This document shows, piece after piece, positions 18,373 through 26,917 of a stretch of 64,000 nt of DNA (the first letter of the stretch is position 1; each line of letters starts with the position of its first letter). The stretch is from assembly GCF_010726085.1 (NCBI RefSeq), contig NZ_AP022560.1:4340001-4404000 (forward strand). The letters are read 5' to 3'. Both the position numbers and the translations under genes were made by a program. The notes beneath the pieces are model-generated. The model saw only the letters and a list, made by a program, of their open reading frames with translations. It did not search any database and was not told the DNA's origin. Origin of the DNA: Mycolicibacterium moriokaense. GTDB lineage: Bacteria; Actinomycetota; Actinomycetes; Mycobacteriales; Mycobacteriaceae.

Positions 18373-20633
18373 GCCTTTTCCAGATACTCGATGCGGTCGG
18401 TGTCGACGAACGGGGCGGCCAACGCCGCCATTCCCGGGTCGTCCGGATTCTTCTCGTAATGCGCATTGCAGAAATCGCGCGCGGTGAGGATGAGATCGAG
18501 ATGTTCGAAGAGTGACAGGAAACGCAATGTCACGGGACGCCCGGATTGGTTGTAGCCCAACACATCTCCCTCGCGCCGCTCCGCGAGGTCGAGATCGGCG
18601 AGTTTGAACCCGTCGAGCGTCGACGCGACGGCCTTGAGGCGCTCCCCCGCCTTCGAACTCTCCGGGAGTTTGGTGACGAGCAGACACAGGCTGGGATGTT
18701 CGCCCCGGCCGATGCGACCGCGCAGCTGGTGCAGCTGGCTGATGCCAAAGCGGTCGGCATCCATCACGAGCATCACCGTCGCGTTGGGCACGTCGACACC
18801 GACCTCGATGACGGTGGTGCAGACGAGGACATCGATCTCGCCCGCCCGGAACGCGGCCATCACCGCATCCTTCTCGTCGGCCGACAGTCGACCGTGCATG
18901 AGCCCGAGCCGCAGTCCCGACAGTGGGCCCTCGCGCAGCCGCTCAAACAGTTCGACGACGGTCGTCGGAGGAGGGCCCTGTTCCTGGGTGCGTTTCTTGG
19001 CCGCGCCCTTCTTACCCCCGTTGTCGCCCTCGTCGATGCGGGATGCGACGACGTACGCCTGTCGTCCGGCGGCCACCTCCTCGGTGATCCGTTGCCACGC
19101 CCGGTCAAGCCACGTCGGACGTTCCTTGAGGAAGATGGTGTTGGTGGTGATCGGCTGTCGACCCCGCGGCAGTTCGCGCAGCACCGACGTCTCGAGGTCG
19201 CCGTAGTGGGTCAGCGCGACGGTGCGCGGTATCGGCGTCGCGGTCATCACGAGCAGGTGCGGGGTGATGCCCTCGGGAGCCTTGGCGCGCAGGCGATCTC
19301 GTTGTTCGACGCCGAATCGGTGCTGTTCGTCGACGACGACCATGCCGAGGCGGTGAAACTCGACCGCATCCTGCAGCAGCGCGTGTGTACCGATGACGAT
19401 GCCCGCTTCACCCGATGCGACTTCCTCGCGCACCTGCTTCTTCTGCTGTGGCGTCATCGATCCCGTCAACAGCGCGACCCGTGTCCCCTTCTCGGCACCG
19501 CCGAGCTGCCCCGCCATCGCCAGCGGGCCGAGAACGTCGCGAACCGAGCGGGCATGTTGGGCGGCAAGGACTTCCGTGGGTGCCAACAGCGCACACTGAT
19601 AGCCCGCGTCGACCATCTGCAGCATCGCCAGCACCGACACGATGGTCTTGCCGGAGCCGACCTCACCCTGCAGCATCCGGTTCATCGGCCGACTCGACGC
19701 CAGTTCGGCGGACAGCGTCTCGAGGACTTCCTTTTGGCCTGCCGTCAGTTCGAACGGCATCTGGTGACGCATCGCCGCGACCAGACCGTCGTCGATGGGC
19801 TCAGCGACGGGGCCTGCCTCGCTCAACTCGCCGAACCGGCGCTGCGCCAGCGCCCATTGCAGCCCGATGGCCTCGTCATAGGTCAGGCGAGTGATCGCGG
19901 CGTCGCGTTCCGACGCCTTTTCGGCAAGGTGGATCGCACGCAGGGCTTGGTCCTCGCCGATCAGATTGTTCTCGCGCAGAAACGATTCCGGCAACGGCTC
20001 ATCGATGGGATCGAGAACGTCGAGCACCTGGCGCACGCACGCATAGATGTCCCAACTCTGCACCTTGGCGCTGGCCGTGTAGATCGGGAAGAACTCGCGC
20101 TCGAAGGCCTTCAGTAGGTCGTCTTCGGTGTCACCCGATGTCGACGCGATGGTCTTGAGTGATTTGGTGCCGATCTGCTTGCCGCCCGGGGCATTCAGCA
20201 CGAGAAAGGCGGGATGGGTCAATTGCAGTGTGCGGTTGAAGTATCCAACCTCGCCGGACAGCATCACCCGGGTGCCCTTGTCGAGCTTGTCGATCATCCA
20301 GTCGGCGTTGAAGAAGGTAGCCGTGACCTCAGGCTTGCGGTGTCCCAGCGTGACGCGGAGCCACTTGCGCGACCGGAACTTCTTCGTCCTCTTGTCGAAT
20401 TGCGGCTTCATGTCGCCGACATGGGTGGCGGTGATGTGGTCGACGAACGTGACGTGCTCGCCCTCTTCGAATTCGAGTTCGTCACCCTCTCCGAGCACAT
20501 TCATTCCATCGCTGTACTTGCGCGGGTAGTGCCGCAGCAGGTCGTTGACGGTGCGGATACCGAAGTGCTCTTCCAGCGGAGCGGCGGACTTCTTGCCGAT
20601 GACGAAGTCGAGCCGGTCGGTCAGCTTGGCCAC
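18369..20633 (-). CDS. recG: ATP-dependent DNA helicase RecG
   Basis: 754-residue superfamily 2 helicase that regresses stalled replication forks and branch-migrates junctions. N-terminal OB/wedge domain up to about 270; Walker A GEVGSGKT; DEQH box in VVVDEQHRFG; SAT-like motif MTATPIPRT; C-terminal helicase motifs STVIEVGVDVPNATVM-type region and QLHQLRGRIGRGEH. Full length. It follows the FakA-like gene with a 2-bp gap and overlaps the HNH-like gene by 4 bp, forming a three-gene unit. Confidence 0.97.
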   Translation of the reverse strand: MAKLTDRLDFVIGKKSAAPLEEHFGIRTVNDLLRHYPRKYSDGMNVLGEGDELEFEEGEHVTFVDHITATHVGDMKPQFDKRTKKFRSRKWLRVTLGHRKPEVTATFFNADWMIDKLDKGTRVMLSGEVGYFNRTLQLTHPAFLVLNAPGGKQIGTKSLKTIASTSGDTEDDLLKAFEREFFPIYTASAKVQSWDIYACVRQVLDVLDPIDEPLPESFLRENNLIGEDQALRAIHLAEKASERDAAITRLTYDEAIGLQWALAQRRFGELSEAGPVAEPIDDGLVAAMRHQMPFELTAGQKEVLETLSAELASSRPMNRMLQGEVGSGKTIVSVLAMLQMVDAGYQCALLAPTEVLAAQHARSVRDVLGPLAMAGQLGGAEKGTRVALLTGSMTPQQKKQVREEVASGEAGIVIGTHALLQDAVEFHRLGMVVVDEQHRFGVEQRDRLRAKAPEGITPHLLVMTATPIPRTVALTHYGDLETSVLRELPRGRQPITTNTIFLKERPTWLDRAWQRITEEVAAGRQAYVVASRIDEGDNGGKKGAAKKRTQEQGPPPTTVVELFERLREGPLSGLRLGLMHGRLSADEKDAVMAAFRAGEIDVLVCTTVIEVGVDVPNATVMLVMDADRFGISQLHQLRGRIGRGEHPSLCLLVTKLPESSKAGERLKAVASTLDGFKLADLDLAERREGDVLGYNQSGRPVTLRFLSLFEHLDLILTARDFCNAHYEKNPDDPGMAALAAPFVDTDRIEYLEKA

Positions 20634-20635
20634 GG

Positions 20636-22267
20636 CTACTCGACGCCGATCAGCAGCGCGTCGCCGCGGTGGTCGGTGTGGTAGGTGACGAGTTCGATGC
20701 CCAGGTGTTCGCGATGGACGTGCTGCGCCAACGCCTCACCCACCGACGCGTCGACGCCCGCGCCCGTGAGCACCGTGACGAGTTCACCCCCCGCCGCCAA
20801 GAGCAGGTCGATCAGGCCGGCGCCGGCCTCGGCGACGTCCCTTCCGACGATCAGCACCTCGTCACCCGAGATGCCGAGCCCGTCGCCGGGCTGACAGGTG
20901 CCCGCCCACGTCAGCGCTTCCTCGGTGGCGACCCGCACCGATCCGTGCCTGGCCCCAGCGGCGGCGCGGGCCATCGTGTAGCCGTCGTCGACGGCCTGCC
21001 TGTCGGCCTCGTGCATGGCCAGTGCGGCCAGGCCCTGCACCATCGACGCCGTCGGCACCGGCACCACGTCGATGCCCCAACCGATCGCGGCAGTGCAGCC
21101 CGCCACGAGTTCCTCGGCGGCGACGTATCCGTTCGGCAGCACTATGATCTGCGCCGCGCCGGTGTTGACCAACGCGTGCAGCAGGTCCTTGGCGCTGACG
21201 GGCGCACCGGCGTCGAGCTGCAGCACGTGCGCGCCCTCGCCGGCGAACAGCTCGTGGGCGCCCGCACCGTCGACGACGGCGAGCACGGCCCGGTCTCTGG
21301 CGAATCCCCCGGCGGGCCACGCACCCCCACCTGTCAGCGACGTGATCTGGATGCGACTCAGCGTGCCCAGCGGTAGGGCCGCTTCGACGGCGGCGCCGGC
21401 ATCGTCGGCATGCACGTGCACTGAGTACTGCCCTGCGCCGGCTGTCGTCGCGATCGCGACCGACTCCCCGAGCTGGTCGAGTTTGCCGCGAAGTGTCTCC
21501 ACACCGGCGGCGTCGCAGCCGCTGAGCAGGTACATCACCTCGAACTGAGGCGCCGCCGACGCGTCGGGCTGGGCGATGTGGTCGTGCGGCGGAGACGGCA
21601 CGTATTCCGCGCGGCGCGCGACGTGCCCGGTCAGGGTGGCGCTCATCGCGTCCAGGAGTACCAGCAGTCCCCGACCGCCGGCGTCCACCACGCCGGCCTG
21701 GGCCAAAACGTCGAGCTGTCCGGTCGTCTTGTCGAGGGCGATGGCCGCGGCATCGGCGGCGGCCGCCACCACCTCGGCCAGCCCGGCGTCGTCGGCGACG
21801 GCGGCCTCGGCGGCACCAGCCGCGTCCTGCAAAACCGAGACGATGGTGCCGGGCACGGTCTCACCCATCGAGGTGACGACCAGGCCGACCGAATGCCGCA
21901 GCGCGGCCCCGAACAGCGGTCCGCCGATATCGGCGAGCACGCCACCGCGATCGGCGGCCGCCGAGGCGGTGACGTCGCCGAACCCACGCAGAATCTGCGA
22001 CAGGATGACCCCGGAGTTGCCCCGCGCGCCCCGCAGCGCGCCGCGGGCGAGGGCGGCTGCCACCTCCGCGACGTCGTCGGACCCCGCCAGCGCGTCGGCC
22101 TGCTCCCACGCCGCACGCATCGTGAACAGCATGTTTGTGCCGGTATCGGCGTCGGCGACCGGGAAGACATTGAGACGGTTGATCTCGTCGGTGTGGGTGA
22201 TGAGGTCGCCGACGGCGGTGTGTGCCCAGTCCCGCAATGCGGAGGCGTCGAGCCGCCTATTCGACAT
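20636..22267 (-). CDS. DhaL-domain protein, FakA/YloV-like (fatty acid kinase family)
   Basis: 543 residues. The N-terminal DhaL (Dak2) ATP-binding domain shows NVFPVADADTGTNML, where aspartates bind Mg-ATP (family consensus has PDGDTGTN), and GARGNSGVILSQILRG. The rest matches the FakA middle and C-terminal domains. FakA phosphorylates fatty acids presented by DegV-type FakB; no degV is in this window. Start ATG 22267 is fixed by GGAGG five bases upstream. In M. tuberculosis the region is annotated as two frames (Rv2974c and Rv2975c); here it is one intact gene. Substrate unproven. Confidence 0.88.
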   Translation of the reverse strand: MSNRRLDASALRDWAHTAVGDLITHTDEINRLNVFPVADADTGTNMLFTMRAAWEQADALAGSDDVAEVAAALARGALRGARGNSGVILSQILRGFGDVTASAAADRGGVLADIGGPLFGAALRHSVGLVVTSMGETVPGTIVSVLQDAAGAAEAAVADDAGLAEVVAAAADAAAIALDKTTGQLDVLAQAGVVDAGGRGLLVLLDAMSATLTGHVARRAEYVPSPPHDHIAQPDASAAPQFEVMYLLSGCDAAGVETLRGKLDQLGESVAIATTAGAGQYSVHVHADDAGAAVEAALPLGTLSRIQITSLTGGGAWPAGGFARDRAVLAVVDGAGAHELFAGEGAHVLQLDAGAPVSAKDLLHALVNTGAAQIIVLPNGYVAAEELVAGCTAAIGWGIDVVPVPTASMVQGLAALAMHEADRQAVDDGYTMARAAAGARHGSVRVATEEALTWAGTCQPGDGLGISGDEVLIVGRDVAEAGAGLIDLLLAAGGELVTVLTGAGVDASVGEALAQHVHREHLGIELVTYHTDHRGDALLIGVE

Positions 22268-22383
22268 GCCCACCTCCAGCCCACCGTGGCGACACCCGCT
22301 GGCTCGGGGTGCCGCCGTGCGCGCAAGCCTATCCACTGCCGCTGACAGCTCCCTTCGGAACGTTCCCGCCTGTGGAGACCATT

Positions 22384-22412
22384 TTGGTGATACTCGTGGT
22401 GGCCGGTATCCT
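22384..22412 (+). promoter_or_regulatory. SigA-type promoter of rpmB
   Basis: TTGGTG (22384-22389), 17-bp spacer, TATCCT (22407-22412). Predicted start about 22419, leaving a leader of some 72 bases before rpmB. It lies in the gap between the divergent FakA-like gene and rpmB. Confidence 0.6.
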
Positions 22413-22490
22413 GATCAGGTTGTCGGTCGAACCGCCGCCGGTCGCGGCGGGAACCCAGACCCCCAAGTACTGATTCGAGGAGTTCTACAT

Positions 22491-22685
22491 ATGGCTGCCG
22501 TGTGCGATATCTGCGGGAAGGGCCCCGGCTTCGGCAAGTCGGTGTCGCACTCCCATCGCCGGACCAGCCGTCGGTGGGACCCGAACATCCAGACTGTGCG
22601 CGCCGTGACCCATCCCGGCGGCAACAAGAAGCGTGTCAACGTGTGCACGTCCTGCATCAAGGCCGGAAAGGTCTCGCGCGGCTAG
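22491..22685 (+). CDS. rpmB: 50S ribosomal protein L28
   Basis: 64-residue ribosomal protein L28. MAAVCDICGKGPGFGKSVSHS is the typical N-terminus. Two cysteine pairs (CDIC, CTSC) make this the zinc-binding C+ form; mycobacteria also carry C- paralogues that replace C+ proteins in zinc starvation. GAGGAG lies about 9 bases before ATG 22491. Probably monocistronic from the 22384 promoter, divergent from the FakA-like gene. Confidence 0.95.
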   Translation: MAAVCDICGKGPGFGKSVSHSHRRTSRRWDPNIQTVRAVTHPGGNKKRVNVCTSCIKAGKVSRG

Positions 22686-22741
22686 AGCGCTGACGGCGCT
22701 GACGGTTTAGCCCCAGCGGGCGGGCGGGTAGCCGTGGCGGC

Positions 22742-23062
22742 ATGACATCCCGCGGTGTATCCAAAACAGCTCTGTTCGCACTAGCCTCCGGCGCTGCGGT
22801 CGCCTCGTTGTTGACGGCGTGTAGCAGCGACAAGGCCGACGAAGAGACCACAACCACCACGACGACGACAACGACCGAGACCACCTCGGCGACTGTCGAG
22901 ACGACGACCGTCGAAACCACGGTCGCGCCGGCTCCGGAGCTGCCGCCGACGACTGATGGCGACAACACCGTCGAGATTCCGGTGCCCGACATCCCGTCGC
23001 CGCCGGCCATCCCCTCACCCCCGCCGATCCCGTCACCTCCGCCGATCCCCGGCGTCGGATAG
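22742..23062 (+). CDS. Putative Thr/Pro-rich lipoprotein
   Basis: 106 residues. Signal peptide with lipobox LLTAC (lipidated Cys27). After the cysteine come an acidic linker, a run of ten threonines, further Thr/Glu repeats, and a C-terminal Pro-rich tail built on PSPPPIP repeats. No folded domain is evident: it looks like a cell-wall-spanning spacer. The opposite strand has a frame too, but the lipobox, start and codon pattern favour this one. No family recognised. Confidence 0.7.
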   Translation: MTSRGVSKTALFALASGAAVASLLTACSSDKADEETTTTTTTTTTETTSATVETTTVETTVAPAPELPPTTDGDNTVEIPVPDIPSPPAIPSPPPIPSPPPIPGVG

Positions 23063-23075
23063 CCGCCACGGGGCG

Positions 23076-23135
23076 CCGACTGCACGCTTGTTGTACGCGA
23101 CACGCCGTGAACGTCGTAAACAAGCGTGCACTCGG
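23076..23135. terminator. 17-bp inverted repeat between convergent lipoprotein and ung
   Basis: Arms 23076-23092 and 23119-23135, 16 of 17 matching (core TGCACGCTTGTT / AACAAGCGTGCA), with inner partial pairing TACG/CGTA. It ends 3 bp before the ung stop codon and starts 13 bp after the lipoprotein stop, so it sits in the convergent gap like the other palindromes here. Probable bidirectional terminator; no T-tract. Confidence 0.7.
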
Positions 23136-23138
23136 CAA

Positions 23139-23822
23139 CTAGGGAAGGCGCCAGTCGATCGGGTCGGCGCCCAACTTCTCCAGTAGCTCGTTGGCGCGAC
23201 TGAACGGTCGCGACCCGAAGAAGCCCCGCGACGCCGACAGCGGCGACGGATGCGGGGATTCGATGGCCACACAATCGGAGCCGTTGAGCATCGGCTTCAG
23301 CGTCGACGCGTCGCGCCCCCACAGCACCGCGACAAGGGGTTGCCCTCGCGTGACCAGCGCTCGGATCGCGCACTCGGTCACCGCCTCCCAGCCCTTGCCG
23401 CGATGCGACGCCGGCGTTCCCGGCGCGACGGTCAGCACCCTGTTCAGCAGCATCACCCCGCGTTCGGCCCACGGCGTCAGATCGCCGGTCGCGGGCGTGG
23501 GATGGCCCAGATCGTCGGTGTACTCAGTGAAGATGTTGGCCAGGCTGCGCGGCAACGGCCGCACCTCCGGTGCCACCGAGAAGCTCAGGCCGACGGCGTG
23601 GCCGGGCGTCGGATACGGGTCCTGACCGACGATGAGCACGCGAACCTGGTCGAACGGAAAAGTGAAGGCCCGCAACACATTCTGACCGGCGGGCAGGTAT
23701 CGACGACCCGCCGCGAGTTCGGCGCGCAGGAACTCTCCCATCTGTGCGACCTGAGGCGCCACCGGCTCCAGCGCGCGCGCCCAGCCTTCATCGACGAGTT
23801 CTGTCAGCGGTCGTGCACCCAC
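23139..23822 (-). CDS. ung: Uracil-DNA glycosylase, family 1
   Basis: 227-residue base-excision repair enzyme. Catalytic water-activating Asp68 in [17 protein letters not shown]; uracil-specificity region MLLNRVLTV with the conserved Asn; leucine-intercalation loop [18 protein letters not shown] with the catalytic His. Start is GTG 23822. Upstream neighbour thiL is on the same strand with a 28-bp gap, as in M. tuberculosis (Rv2976c-Rv2977c). Full length and near identical to family members at the motifs. Confidence 0.97.
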   Translation of the reverse strand: MGARPLTELVDEGWARALEPVAPQVAQMGEFLRAELAAGRRYLPAGQNVLRAFTFPFDQVRVLIVGQDPYPTPGHAVGLSFSVAPEVRPLPRSLANIFTEYTDDLGHPTPATGDLTPWAERGVMLLNRVLTVAPGTPASHRGKGWEAVTECAIRALVTRGQPLVAVLWGRDASTLKPMLNGSDCVAIESPHPSPLSASRGFFGSRPFSRANELLEKLGADPIDWRLP

Positions 23823-23850
23823 GATGGGTCAACTTAGCGTGCGTCGGCAC

Positions 23851-24807
23851 TCAGAACGACTGCCAACCCGCGTGTCCGCGCCATTGCTCGCCGTCGACCA
23901 GTACGCGCGACGGGCCATCGAGCACCCGCCCGATCGCCCGCCAACCCGCGGGCACAGCGCCAGGGAACGTCGCGACCAGCGAGTGATCCTCGCCTCCGCC
24001 GAGCACCCACCCCCATGGGTCCGTCGCCGCGGCGGCCGCCGCCTCGGTGAGTGGATCGTGGTCTGCCCGCAGCGAATCCGTCGACAGGTCGATGCCCACC
24101 TCCGATGCGCGCGCGATATGCCCGAGATCGGCGACCAGCCCGTCAGAGACATCGGTCATCGACGTCGCACCCGCCTCGGACGCGACGCGGCCCTGCCCGT
24201 ACGGCGGCTTCGGCACCAGGTGACGACGACGGAGAGTGTCGAAGCCGTCAATATCGTTGCGTAACAACGCATATCCGGCTGCTGACCAGCCGACGTCGCC
24301 GATGATGGCCACGCGGTCGCCGGGGCGCGCGCCGTCGAGTCGGACCGCCTCGCGGCCGCCCAGATCCCCCAGCGCGGTCACCGAGATCACCCATTGCGGC
24401 GCCGTCACCAGGTCACCGCCCACGATGCCCGCGCCGAGCAACCGCGCCTCGTACCACAGCCCGTCGGCAAGCTCGACGACCTGCGCAGCGGGCGTATCAC
24501 CCCCCGCCCCGAATGCGACGACGAATGCGGTGGCCGTCGCACCCATCGCCTCGATGTCCGCGGCGTTCTGCGCGATCGCCTTGCGGCCGACGTCGTGGGG
24601 GGTGGACCAGTCGAGCCGGAAGTGGCTTCCCTCGACGAGCATGTCCGTCGACACCACCGTCGCCCCATCACTGACCCGCACGACCGCGGCGTCGTCGCCC
24701 GGGCCCAACGCCACCACATCGGGTTGTTGACGGCCGGCGACAAGCCGGTCAATGACGGCGAACTCGCCCACTCCGGCAAGAGTCTCGGGGGGCTGCTCAC
24801 TCGTCAT
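23851..24807 (-). CDS. thiL: Thiamine-monophosphate kinase
   Basis: 318-residue AIR-synthase-fold kinase phosphorylating thiamine monophosphate to the active cofactor diphosphate. Motifs: GDDAAVV and STDMLVEGSHF (Mg-ATP), NAADIEAMGA, GIVGGDLVTAP, DVSDGLVADLGHIA and GGGEDHSL. Start ATG 24807. Likely cotranscribed with ung. It diverges from the RAM-domain gene at 24881 across a 73-bp gap. Confidence 0.95.
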   Translation of the reverse strand: MTSEQPPETLAGVGEFAVIDRLVAGRQQPDVVALGPGDDAAVVRVSDGATVVSTDMLVEGSHFRLDWSTPHDVGRKAIAQNAADIEAMGATATAFVVAFGAGGDTPAAQVVELADGLWYEARLLGAGIVGGDLVTAPQWVISVTALGDLGGREAVRLDGARPGDRVAIIGDVGWSAAGYALLRNDIDGFDTLRRRHLVPKPPYGQGRVASEAGATSMTDVSDGLVADLGHIARASEVGIDLSTDSLRADHDPLTEAAAAAATDPWGWVLGGGEDHSLVATFPGAVPAGWRAIGRVLDGPSRVLVDGEQWRGHAGWQSF

Positions 24808-24880
24808 GTCACCTCCCCTGCGCTGCGGTACGTTTGGTCCCTGCGGCGGAGTCTATGCAGCCAGGAGGGAGGACAGCCGG

Positions 24881-25123
24881 GTGGTCGAGGCGTTTATGCT
24901 CATCCAGACCGAGGTGGGCCGCGCAGAAGTGATCGCCAAGCAGCTCGCCGGCCTGCCTGGAGTGCTGTCCGCGGAGTACGTCACCGGTCCCTACGACGTG
25001 GTGGTGCGAATCGGCTCGGAAACCCTCGATGAGCTGCAGTCCAGCGTTGTGCCGAGTATTCAGCAGGTCGCCGGCATCACCAGGACGTTGACCTGCCCGA
25101 TCGCCGACGGGGCGCACCCATAA
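24881..25123 (+). CDS. Stand-alone Lrp/AsnC ligand-binding (RAM) domain protein
   Basis: 80 residues comprising only the effector-binding domain of Lrp/AsnC regulators, with no DNA-binding helix-turn-helix. EAFMLIQTEVGRAEVIAKQL, then GPYDVVVRIGSETLDEL, is typical. GTG 24881 is chosen because AGGAGGGAGGA lies 8-18 bases upstream; ATG 24896 is possible. Such proteins form oligomeric amino-acid-binding domains that can modulate full-length Lrp proteins. In M. tuberculosis this place is occupied by IS1538. It is followed 9 bp later by the DUF3515 gene. Confidence 0.85.
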   Translation: MVEAFMLIQTEVGRAEVIAKQLAGLPGVLSAEYVTGPYDVVVRIGSETLDELQSSVVPSIQQVAGITRTLTCPIADGAHP

Positions 25124-25132
25124 AGTTTGGGA

Positions 25133-25732
25133 GTGGACACCGAGACCCGTGACGGCCCGCCCCGGGCGTTGCTGATCGCGGCAATCGTGGTGGCCGTCGG
25201 CGCCATCGTCACGATCCTGGTCGTGGTGGCCCTGCGCCAGCGTCCCGTCCCAGAACAGCCTGTCGCGATCGTCACAATCCCCGCCCCGCAGGCCGATAGC
25301 GCGCAGTGCCTGGAACTGGTCGAGGCGCTGCCTGAGCGGCTCGACGACTACCGGCGTGCGACGGTGGCCGAACCCGCACCCTCCGGAGCTGCGGCGTGGC
25401 GCGCGACACCGGACGGTGAGCCGGTGGTGCTGCGGTGCGGTGTGGAGCGGCCCGCGGAGTTCGTCCTCGGCAGCCCGCTGCAGGTCGTGGATGCGGTGTC
25501 GTGGTTCCGGGTGGGCGAAGAAGGGGCGGGTGAAACCGGGGTGGGTGAAGCAGGGGCGGGTGAAACCGGGGCGGATGACGACGGGCGCAGCACGTGGTTC
25601 GCCGTCGACCGCCCCGTCTACGTGGCGCTGACGCTGCCCCCGGGTTCGGGACCGACGCCGATTCAGGAGATCTCGCGGGTGATCGCAAATTTGTTGCCTG
25701 CCAAGGATGTTGACCCCGCGCCGGTGCGCTAG
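25133..25732 (+). CDS. DUF3515-family membrane-anchored protein
   Basis: 199 residues; one N-terminal transmembrane anchor (about residues 12-33, [20 protein letters not shown]), then an extracytoplasmic domain with two cysteines ([11 protein letters not shown] and VLRCGVERP) as in DUF3515 proteins. GTG 25133 is chosen; TTG 25127 is also open. A run of four 5-residue units ([20 protein letters not shown]) encoded by 15-nt repeats at 25511-25570 inserts into the domain. The counterpart in M. tuberculosis is Rv2980. Its stop shares CTAG with the convergent ddlA stop. Function unknown. Confidence 0.85.
   Translation: MDTETRDGPPRALLIAAIVVAVGAIVTILVVVALRQRPVPEQPVAIVTIPAPQADSAQCLELVEALPERLDDYRRATVAEPAPSGAAAWRATPDGEPVVLRCGVERPAEFVLGSPLQVVDAVSWFRVGEEGAGETGVGEAGAGETGADDDGRSTWFAVDRPVYVALTLPPGSGPTPIQEISRVIANLLPAKDVDPAPVR
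25511..25570 (+). repeat. 15-nt / 30-nt tandem repeat inside the DUF3515 gene
   Basis: Two 30-bp units (25511-25540, 25541-25570) agree at 28 of 30 positions, and each is made of two related 15-mers of the form GTGGGTGAAGCAGGG / GCGGGTGAAACCGGG. It keeps the reading frame, encoding Gly/Glu/Ala pentapeptides. Confidence 0.85.
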
Positions 25733-26856
25733 CGCAGGCCCGTTCCGCGCTTGAGCGCGGTCTCGACCATGGTGGCCAACAGCGTCGGGTAGTCGACACC
25801 GCTGGCGCCCCACATCCTCGGGAACATCGAGATGGTGGTGAAGCCGGGCATCGTGTTGATCTCGTTGATGATCGGCCCGTCGTCGGTGAGGAAGAAGTCC
25901 ACGCGGGCCAGACCCTGGCAGTCGATGGCGTGGAAGGCGCGAATCGACAACTGGCAGACCTCATCTGCGAGGCTGTCATCGATCTTCGCGGGCACGTCGA
26001 GCTCCGCGGCGTCCTCGAGATACTTGGTCGCAAAGTCGTAGAACGAATCCTCACGGCCGCGGACACCCGCCACGCGGATCTCGCCCACGGTGCTCGCTTC
26101 GACTCGGCCGTCGGGGAATTCCAGTACCCCGCACTCCAATTCGCGTCCGACGATCGCGGCCTCGATGATGACCTTGGGATCGTGACGCCGAGCGAGCTCG
26201 ATGGCCGCAGGCAGTTGATCCCATGCCGTCACGCGGCTGACCCCGATCGACGATCCCCCGCGGGCCGGTTTGACGAACACCGGCAACCCGAGTTGTTCGC
26301 GCTCCGACAAGTCCAGCGTCTCCTGGCGCGGACGCAGCACGGCGTGGGGGCCGATCGGCAGACCCTCGGCCGCCAACAGCTTCTTGGTGAACTCCTTGTC
26401 CATGCCCGACGCACTGGCGAGCACGCCCGCACCGACATAGGGCACGCCCGCCAACTCGAGCAGCCCCTGGATGGTGCCGTCCTCACCGTATGGGCCGTGC
26501 AGGACGGGGAACACGACGTCGACCGTGTCCAGCACCTCCCCCGCGCCCTGGCCGAGCGACAGCAGTTCGCCCCGGTGCCCCGGATCGGTTGCGAGGGCCA
26601 GTTGCTTGCCCGACGCGTCGGTGACGTGCGGTAACTGTCCGTCGGCGATGGCGAGAGCGTCGGGCTCGGCGTCGGTGAGCACCCACGCTCCGTCGGGGGT
26701 GATGCCTACTGCGACCACCTCGAAGCGTTCCGGATCGAGATTGCGCAGGATGCTGCCTGCGGAAACGCAGGAAATCGCGTGCTCAGAGCTGCGTCCGCCG
26801 TAGACGACGGCGACGCGGATGCGTCGTGTTGCAGCGGATTCCTTGCGGGCAGTCAC
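25729..26856 (-). CDS. ddlA: D-alanine-D-alanine ligase
   Basis: 375-residue ATP-grasp ligase making the D-Ala-D-Ala dipeptide of peptidoglycan; target of D-cycloserine. N-terminal [40 protein letters not shown]-grasp [15 protein letters not shown], catalytic [16 protein letters not shown] and Mg ligands in [19 protein letters not shown]. Start ATG 26856. Orthologue of Rv2981c. It ends tail-to-tail with the DUF3515 gene, sharing a stop-codon tetranucleotide. Confidence 0.97.
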   Translation of the reverse strand: MTARKESAATRRIRVAVVYGGRSSEHAISCVSAGSILRNLDPERFEVVAVGITPDGAWVLTDAEPDALAIADGQLPHVTDASGKQLALATDPGHRGELLSLGQGAGEVLDTVDVVFPVLHGPYGEDGTIQGLLELAGVPYVGAGVLASASGMDKEFTKKLLAAEGLPIGPHAVLRPRQETLDLSEREQLGLPVFVKPARGGSSIGVSRVTAWDQLPAAIELARRHDPKVIIEAAIVGRELECGVLEFPDGRVEASTVGEIRVAGVRGREDSFYDFATKYLEDAAELDVPAKIDDSLADEVCQLSIRAFHAIDCQGLARVDFFLTDDGPIINEINTMPGFTTISMFPRMWGASGVDYPTLLATMVETALKRGTGLR

Positions 26857-26917
26857 AACCTAGAGAGGCTACCGCTCAGGCCCGGTAGGGGCGGTGTCAG
26901 TAGGCTGACCTGCGATT

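Noticed and set aside
22372-22473. 33-codon frame (starting VETILVILVVAGILI) before rpmB, resembling a one-span membrane peptide
   Set aside because: It overlaps the -35 and -10 of the probable rpmB promoter and has no ribosome-binding site; the promoter reading explains the sequence better.
22657-23472. Long minus-strand frame across the lipoprotein gene and the ung 3' part
   Set aside because: It is out of frame with ung; the Thr/Val runs are the complement of the plus-strand threonine codons, and the plus strand has a lipobox.
24808-24880. Thiamine-pyrophosphate riboswitch near thiL
   Set aside because: thiL is transcribed away from this gap and no TPP-box conserved elements were recognisable in 73 bp.
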